Origin: a bacterium
Lineage (GTDB): Bacteria > Verrucomicrobiota > Kiritimatiellia > UBA8416
NCBI GenBank assembly: GCA_020048935.1
Contig: JAIFLS010000127.1
Span: 1 to 9,954 of the forward strand
DNA length: 9,954 nt
Direction: 5' to 3'
The notes beneath the pieces were generated by a model. That model did no database searches. It was not told the DNA's origin and worked only from the letters and a program-made list of their open reading frames with translations. Below are positions 5,883 through 9,954 of the stretch, piece after piece (positions within the stretch are counted from its first letter, which is position 1; every line of letters begins with the position of its first letter). A program made the position numbers and the translations under genes.

Positions 5883-7169
5883 TCAGCGGATGGCGGCGGT
5901 GAACACCGTTTCGAGTTCGTCGGCCATGCGCTCGACCGTGAAATCGAGGCGTACGGTGGCCATGCCCTGTTGTCCGAGGTCGGCCGCTCTGGCACGGTCG
6001 CGCAGGAGGTCGGCCAGGGCGCTGGCCAGGGCCTCGGCGGTATTGGGTTCGTAGGTGATTCCGCCGCCGGTGGCCTGCGCGACCTCGGGGAATGCTCCGG
6101 CGGCCGGCAGCACGACCGGGACCCCGGCGGCCAGGGCCTCGATGATGAACGCGCCGAACGCCTCGCCCGCAGGCATGGGGACGGACATGACCGTCAGCGT
6201 CTCGATAAACGCGATGCGGCTTTCGCGGTCCAACCCCGGAAGGAATTCGGCGGCATCGGCCATGCCTGCGTCTGCCAGTCGTTTTTCGAGCCTCTCGATA
6301 AAGCGGCGGTCGTCGCCGGTCTCGCCGCCCATGGCCTTTAGGCGGATATCGCGGAATGCGGGCTGGCGGCGCAGGAGGATCACCGCCTCGACGAGGGTTT
6401 CGAGTCCGAGTGACGGGGTCATCTTGGAGAGATAGCCGACCACGGGCGGGCCGGAGGCGACGCGGGCCGGGCGATAGGGCGCGGCGTCGATGCCGGGGTA
6501 GACCGCGCAGACGCGTTCCGTTGGCAGGTCTAGGCGTTGGCGCATGTTGGCGGCGTAGGTCTGGCTGACAGCGATCACCATGGCGATATCGGTCATGGCC
6601 GTGCGCATGGCCGCCCAGCAGCGCTGGTCGTAGGGTGCGTCGAGCGCGTCGAGCCAGGTGTCCTCGTCATGGGCGAAGGCGAGCACGGGCACATGCAGGG
6701 ACTCGCGCAAGGGGCCGGCCAGTCCGGCCAGCAGGGTCGAGGAGAGCACGATGGCATCGGGCTGCTCGTGCGCGAGCCATTGCTGCAGGCGCTTGAGTTC
6801 CTCGGCGTGGTGACCGTTGCGGCCCTGTAGCATCGAAAGCGTCATGCTGCCCAGCCCATCGGCCCGGGTGCTGCCGGCGCGCTTGGCGGCCAGGCGCAGC
6901 AGCCAGCGGGCGTCGAGCCAGGAGGTGAGCCAGGCGGGGGCGCGGCGCAGCCAGGGCAGGTGTTCGCGCAGGTAGACATTGATGCCGCCGAAGAAGACCG
7001 GGGTATCGCCTTCGCCGATCACCCCTTCCATGTTGACGGGCAGGTACATTGGCGTGGCGATCACGTCGTGGCCGCGCTGCCGCATCACCCGAGCCCAGTC
7101 GGCGTCGCGCAGGCACGTCTCGCAGTAGAACCCACCCCCGGAACCGGCTACAAGCAAAATGATTTTCAT
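5883..7169 (-). CDS. Glycosyltransferase, GT4 (GT-B fold) family
   Basis: This 428-residue enzyme is predicted to transfer a sugar from a nucleotide-sugar donor. The N-terminal Rossmann half (about 1-230) begins with a Gly-rich loop, SGGGFYCETCLRD, carrying C16 and C19. It continues through RGHDVIATPMYLP and VFFGGINVYLREH, a pattern I associate with a GT4 subgroup in PVC-type bacteria. The C-terminal half (about 240-415) has the start of the donor domain at VVGYLSKM and the EX7E motif E336/E344 in PAGEAFGAFIIEALAAGVPVV. No signal peptide or transmembrane helix is present, so it should be cytosolic. AAGGGG at 6 nt supports the start. Codon use is clearly more GC-rich than in the upstream defence genes, suggesting a separate origin. 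Acceptor and pathway cannot be inferred, as no other glycan gene is nearby. Confidence 0.9.
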   Translation of the reverse strand: MKIILLVAGSGGGFYCETCLRDADWARVMRQRGHDVIATPMYLPVNMEGVIGEGDTPVFFGGINVYLREHLPWLRRAPAWLTSWLDARWLLRLAAKRAGSTRADGLGSMTLSMLQGRNGHHAEELKRLQQWLAHEQPDAIVLSSTLLAGLAGPLRESLHVPVLAFAHDEDTWLDALDAPYDQRCWAAMRTAMTDIAMVIAVSQTYAANMRQRLDLPTERVCAVYPGIDAAPYRPARVASGPPVVGYLSKMTPSLGLETLVEAVILLRRQPAFRDIRLKAMGGETGDDRRFIERLEKRLADAGMADAAEFLPGLDRESRIAFIETLTVMSVPMPAGEAFGAFIIEALAAGVPVVLPAAGAFPEVAQATGGGITYEPNTAEALASALADLLRDRARAADLGQQGMATVRLDFTVERMADELETVFTAAIR

Positions 7170-7252
7170 GGTGGACCCCTTTTTCTCCTATCGTCGCCGG
7201 GATGCGGGGCCGATTGCCCCAACACCTGGTTCAGCTCCTGATCCTTACTCAT
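7166..7252 (-). CDS. Possible 28-codon ORF bridging toxin and glycosyltransferase
   Basis: This frame starts at an ATG that overlaps the toxin stop codon (ATGA) and ends at a TGA that overlaps the glycosyltransferase ATG (again ATGA). The peptide would be short and charged, beginning MSKDQELNQVLGQ and ending DDRRKRGPP, with no recognisable domain. There is no good ribosome binding site for its own start, so translation would depend on termination of the toxin gene. It could be a coupling leader or pure chance. Low confidence. Confidence 0.25.
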   Translation of the reverse strand: MSKDQELNQVLGQSAPHPGDDRRKRGPP

Positions 7253-8316
7253 GGTTTCAGCAATGCGTCAACCTTGTGCCAATAGAAGAACGCTTCGGGG
7301 TTGGCCTGACGCAGACGATTCAGCGGTTGCGACAGGCTGATTTTTGCCTGTCTGAGTTCAGCAACTCGGGCGGGATCATAACGAACTTCAGCAAGTGTAA
7401 ATGGTGAGGCTGGATTCCGTATCAGCGCGGCGATAGTTGCCGACCGGGCGGCGGCAACCTTGAGGTTCTCAATATTGAACGGCCCGCCGATCAGATGCCC
7501 TTTCATTTTGCCTAAGCCCTTGCTGAATAATTGGCATTTTGGATTCTGTGAAGCGCCCTTCAGGCCGAGTTCTGAGATTAAACGAGCATTCTCGATGGTG
7601 TCGTCAAGTGCTTGAGTACGGGTGTCCACCCCTCCTCGATAGCCGATCTCCGCGTCACAGATGGTAGCGTATGCCTCCCGGATCAGAGCCAGGTCGGAAG
7701 CTTGCACGAAGAGTTCGCCAACATCCACAACTTGCTTTATCACCTGCATGTTGCTATCGGCGGTCAGCCTGACGCCGACAGTGTTAGGGGCGAACGCGGT
7801 TAGTTTGTCGGCCAGAAGAGCGTCGACAGTGGGCATCGTCACTTCAATATCCCGTTCGGTTTCGATGAATGGCGTAAGGATTGGCCGTTTTCGTGTGGCC
7901 GGATAAAGATTTCCTTGTTGAAGGACGTCGAGCATGACGTAATCGTCGCGTTGTGAATAGACGGACGGATAAAAGAACTTGAAGTGGCTACGACGCGGCA
8001 AGCGGTCATCCCCGCGGTCATCAGGTTCCACCCGCGAAAAGTGAGAGTTGAGTACAAGGCTCTGCAAGAACTCCAGATTGGTGGCCCTCGGGGCTTCGGA
8101 GGCGATGTCGATGTCGATCGACAGGCGCCGCAAGCGCTCCAGTAGCAGGATCATGGACGTTCCGCCCTTGAACACAAATCCCAGTTCCGATCCCGACAAC
8201 AGCCCCAACAGTTGAAGCGCGTGAATGCACTTCTCGAGCAAAACGGAGTCAGCGATGGCCAGTTCAGTCCGCTTGGCGTCTATCCATTCACGCCTGAAAC
8301 AGTGTTTATGTATCAT
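7249..8316 (-). CDS. abiEii: AbiEii/AbiGii-family nucleotidyltransferase toxin
   Basis: This 355-residue protein is the toxin half of a type IV AbiE toxin-antitoxin pair. The family has a polymerase-beta-like nucleotidyltransferase fold; characterised relatives (the MenT group) add nucleotides to tRNA ends and block translation. Expected motifs are present: motif I FVFKGGTSMIL (K50, G51, G52, T53, S54) followed by RRLSIDIDI with D68 and D70; a third acidic strand, DYVMLDVL, with D130; and motif III DALLADKLTAF with D170-K171. The N-terminus (CFRREWIDAKR and LLEKCIHALQLL) matches full-length members, so the start looks right although its ribosome binding site is weak. It begins 34 bp after the antitoxin-containing gene, consistent with one operon and lower toxin translation. 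All predicted catalytic residues are intact, so it should be active and need neutralising. Confidence 0.9.
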   Translation of the reverse strand: MIHKHCFRREWIDAKRTELAIADSVLLEKCIHALQLLGLLSGSELGFVFKGGTSMILLLERLRRLSIDIDIASEAPRATNLEFLQSLVLNSHFSRVEPDDRGDDRLPRRSHFKFFYPSVYSQRDDYVMLDVLQQGNLYPATRKRPILTPFIETERDIEVTMPTVDALLADKLTAFAPNTVGVRLTADSNMQVIKQVVDVGELFVQASDLALIREAYATICDAEIGYRGGVDTRTQALDDTIENARLISELGLKGASQNPKCQLFSKGLGKMKGHLIGGPFNIENLKVAAARSATIAALIRNPASPFTLAEVRYDPARVAELRQAKISLSQPLNRLRQANPEAFFYWHKVDALLKP

Positions 8317-8350
8317 TCTGTTAATCTAATATTTATGAATGGTCGATCTA

Positions 8351-9954
8351 TTAACTCCAGTCCTGCGCCAAACTGGAGATGATTGATTCATTGCCGCTAA
8401 AGAGATTTTGAACCGCAATACCGCGCCGTTCGGCATAGCTGGCCAGTTCCGCAAATTCCACCCGGTTCGTTGAGACAAGCCGCGTGGCCATACCGCTAAA
8501 CTCATCCTGATCCATGATGGAAATGGATTCCAGCTCTAAAAAGAGGTCAACCAGAATGCCTTCAGTCTTCATAACTTGTTCTTGTACAGGTGTTTTGGAG
8601 AGTAGCGGGCGGACGACGACGGTCTTGCTCTGAACAGCAAAGGTCTTCTCCGCCTCGCGTTTGGTCGGGTTGAGGTAGGCCGCATAGCCGATCTCACGAA
8701 GATGGTCGTAGACCGAGGACATGGCGTCGCGCGGCACATTGACAAAGGTCACGAATTTGCCAAGCATGTGGTGCATGTAGGGGTTGATCTGCTGCGTGGA
8801 CCAGCAGGCGAAATCGAGGAGCGGAAAACGGACCAGCAGGTCTTTCTTGATCTCCGCCAGCGGTTCAACATCGAGTTGGGCCGGGTTTGGGATGAAGCTG
8901 TACCATCCTCGCCCGGCACTCCAGACAAAACCGGCGTCCACTAACTCCGTCATGTAGCGGTTCAGCGTGGGGGCGGTGAAGTCCACGCGGGAGCCTTTGA
9001 GCCAGGCCCGCAGGGTTCCAACATCGAAGTAGGCGCAACGCGCCTTCAGCTCAGGGAGGCAGCGGGTGCGCAGCACCTCCTTCAGCGGGGGCTCTTTCTC
9101 TTTCCGTATCGCCGGTGTCGCGCTCGGGGCCGTTTGCTCGGCTGGCTCTGCGGGATTGCCGATGCCGTAGAGGACGGTGACGAGGCGGTCGATCTCGGCT
9201 TCCAGAGCGGTGATGTCGGCGGCGGGGGTGACGGTCTTGGCGGCGAGGATGCGGTCGACGAGGTCAACGATGGGCTTCTGCTGGGCAAGGGTGATGTCGG
9301 GGATCGGGAGGTTCTTCCAGTCGTCAGGGTAGAGGTCGGTGTTGCTGCGGCGGTTCGTACGCAGGAAGTCGCGGGCCGCAGACGAGTTCATGACACCGAG
9401 CAGGTATTTCACGGAGAAGCGGCGACTGGTGGCCTCCAGTTTCTCGCGCTGCGGCAGGTCGGGACGCGGCGGTTTTTCATCAGCGTAACGCGCGGCTTTC
9501 TTGAGCGAGTTGTTGCGGACGCCGGATAGCGATTGCCAGGGTAAACAAACCATTATGGTGTGGTTGCAAAGCGTTTGTTTGACATCGTAGCAACTCCGCA
9601 AGCCTTCGCCCGCTGTACGATGAATAAAGAGTTTTTCGGCGACCTCGTAAAGCTCAGGAAAGGTGGGGCGGCGAAATAGGCTGGGAGCACGAGCCGTGCC
9701 CCATTCCAGCCATTTTGTTTCTGAGGGTAGCCATCGCGCAAGATGCTTGCCCTCGACAAACTGGCGTGGGTGTTTGGCGTCCTTTGAGTCAGCAACCAAA
9801 TCGTCCAACTCGAAATCTCCCTTCGCCACTTTCTCATCAGCATGCACGACCATTCCGACGCTGATATAGCAGATGGCATCCAGCGTGAGAGTGTTGCACG
9901 AGAACGCGGTGGAAACCCGATCTTCCGGGAAGAAGGCCCGGCAGGTCAGGTTCG
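8351..9954 (-). CDS. TaqI/Eco57I-like RM methyltransferase C-terminus fused to AbiEi-like antitoxin (partial, runs off right edge)
   Basis: The frame stays open to the edge of the window, so the catalytic methyltransferase part is outside; the first Met inside (9853) is internal. Positions below count from that Met. Before it, codons read VSTAF and DAICYISVG, typical of a TaqI-like target-recognition domain, which continues with FVEGKHLARW (33-42), LFIHRTAGEG, YLLGVMNSSAARDFLR (150-165) and the closing YPDDWKNLPIPDIT (175-188), ending near 230. An Ala/Pro/Glu linker (231-256) follows. Next come a predicted winged helix (about 258-320, ending GRGWYSF) and a region with CWSTQQINPYMHHMLGKF, VNVPRDAMSSVYDHLR, NPTKRE, VVRPLLSKTPVQ and GILVDLF (350-437), which I recognise as an AbiEi-type (DUF6577-like) antitoxin. 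The next gene is the cognate AbiEii toxin. The fusion has no frameshift or stop at the joint. It implies that antitoxin and DNA-modification activity rise and fall together. Confidence 0.82.
   Translation of the reverse strand, partial: NLTCRAFFPEDRVSTAFSCNTLTLDAICYISVGMVVHADEKVAKGDFELDDLVADSKDAKHPRQFVEGKHLARWLPSETKWLEWGTARAPSLFRRPTFPELYEVAEKLFIHRTAGEGLRSCYDVKQTLCNHTIMVCLPWQSLSGVRNNSLKKAARYADEKPPRPDLPQREKLEATSRRFSVKYLLGVMNSSAARDFLRTNRRSNTDLYPDDWKNLPIPDITLAQQKPIVDLVDRILAAKTVTPAADITALEAEIDRLVTVLYGIGNPAEPAEQTAPSATPAIRKEKEPPLKEVLRTRCLPELKARCAYFDVGTLRAWLKGSRVDFTAPTLNRYMTELVDAGFVWSAGRGWYSFIPNPAQLDVEPLAEIKKDLLVRFPLLDFACWSTQQINPYMHHMLGKFVTFVNVPRDAMSSVYDHLREIGYAAYLNPTKREAEKTFAVQSKTVVVRPLLSKTPVQEQVMKTEGILVDLFLELESISIMDQDEFSGMATRLVSTNRVEFAELASYAERRGIAVQNLFSGNESIISSLAQDWS

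Noticed and set aside
5811..6341. 176-codon plus-strand frame
   Set aside because: It overlaps the glycosyltransferase donor domain in antisense and starts inside the MITE-like element.
7206..7220. GGGGC/GCCCC hairpin between toxin and glycosyltransferase as terminator
   Set aside because: It has only a five-pair stem, no T-tract, and lies within the possible coupling ORF.
9070..9085. Internal Shine-Dalgarno-like AAGGAGG as a separate start for the antitoxin part
   Set aside because: The only nearby start-like codon is a GTG that overlaps the site with no spacing; no ATG, GTG or TTG follows at usable distance.

Overview
The window (about 10 kb, moderately GC-rich) looks like chromosomal DNA of an environmental Gram-negative-type bacterium. 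All genes I can support lie on the minus strand. Three things stand out: clustered two-component genes carrying N-terminal receiver domains, several families of short dispersed non-coding repeats, and a glycosyltransferase with a Cys-rich N-terminus. Together they remind me of the PVC superphylum (Kiritimatiellota, Verrucomicrobia or Planctomycetes relatives). That placement is an impression from memory and is weak; no rRNA or marker gene is present to settle it.

Right part (about 7166-9954), defence locus. Reading along the minus strand, the first gene enters from beyond the right edge. It is the C-terminal portion of a TaqI/Eco57I-like DNA methyltransferase or type IIG restriction-modification protein. 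Its target-recognition domain is fused in one uninterrupted frame, through an Ala/Pro/Glu linker, to a winged-helix plus AbiEi-like antitoxin region. It is followed 34 bp later by an AbiEii-family nucleotidyltransferase toxin. The layout therefore suggests a toxin-antitoxin pair whose antitoxin is physically part of a restriction-modification enzyme. A GT4-type glycosyltransferase follows the toxin. Between them lies a possible 28-codon ORF that overlaps both neighbours by ATGA.

Middle part (about 5100-5880), no convincing gene. It holds a copy of a dispersed repeat, a strong hairpin, a short direct/inverted repeat cluster, and a 173-bp MITE-like element with 12-bp terminal inverted repeats and nested hairpins, ending about 45 bp past the glycosyltransferase stop.

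Left part (72-5096), signalling cluster. In transcription order it contains an exported transglutaminase-like cysteine protease, a 58-residue single-TM protein with a very strong ribosome binding site, a REC-HisKA-HATPase kinase, two stand-alone receiver proteins, and a REC-kinase-REC hybrid. The two kinases share a paralogous N-terminal REC plus coiled-coil module but carry different kinase cores. No DNA-binding or enzymatic output domain occurs in the cluster, so the output must lie elsewhere or act through protein contacts. The longer gaps between these genes are filled with dispersed repeats: a TTGGATG-type heptamer array, a GTTACC/GC-palindrome element and a 28-bp perfect inverted repeat. 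Two copies have become coding sequence, at the C-terminus of the hybrid kinase and at the N-terminus of the other kinase.
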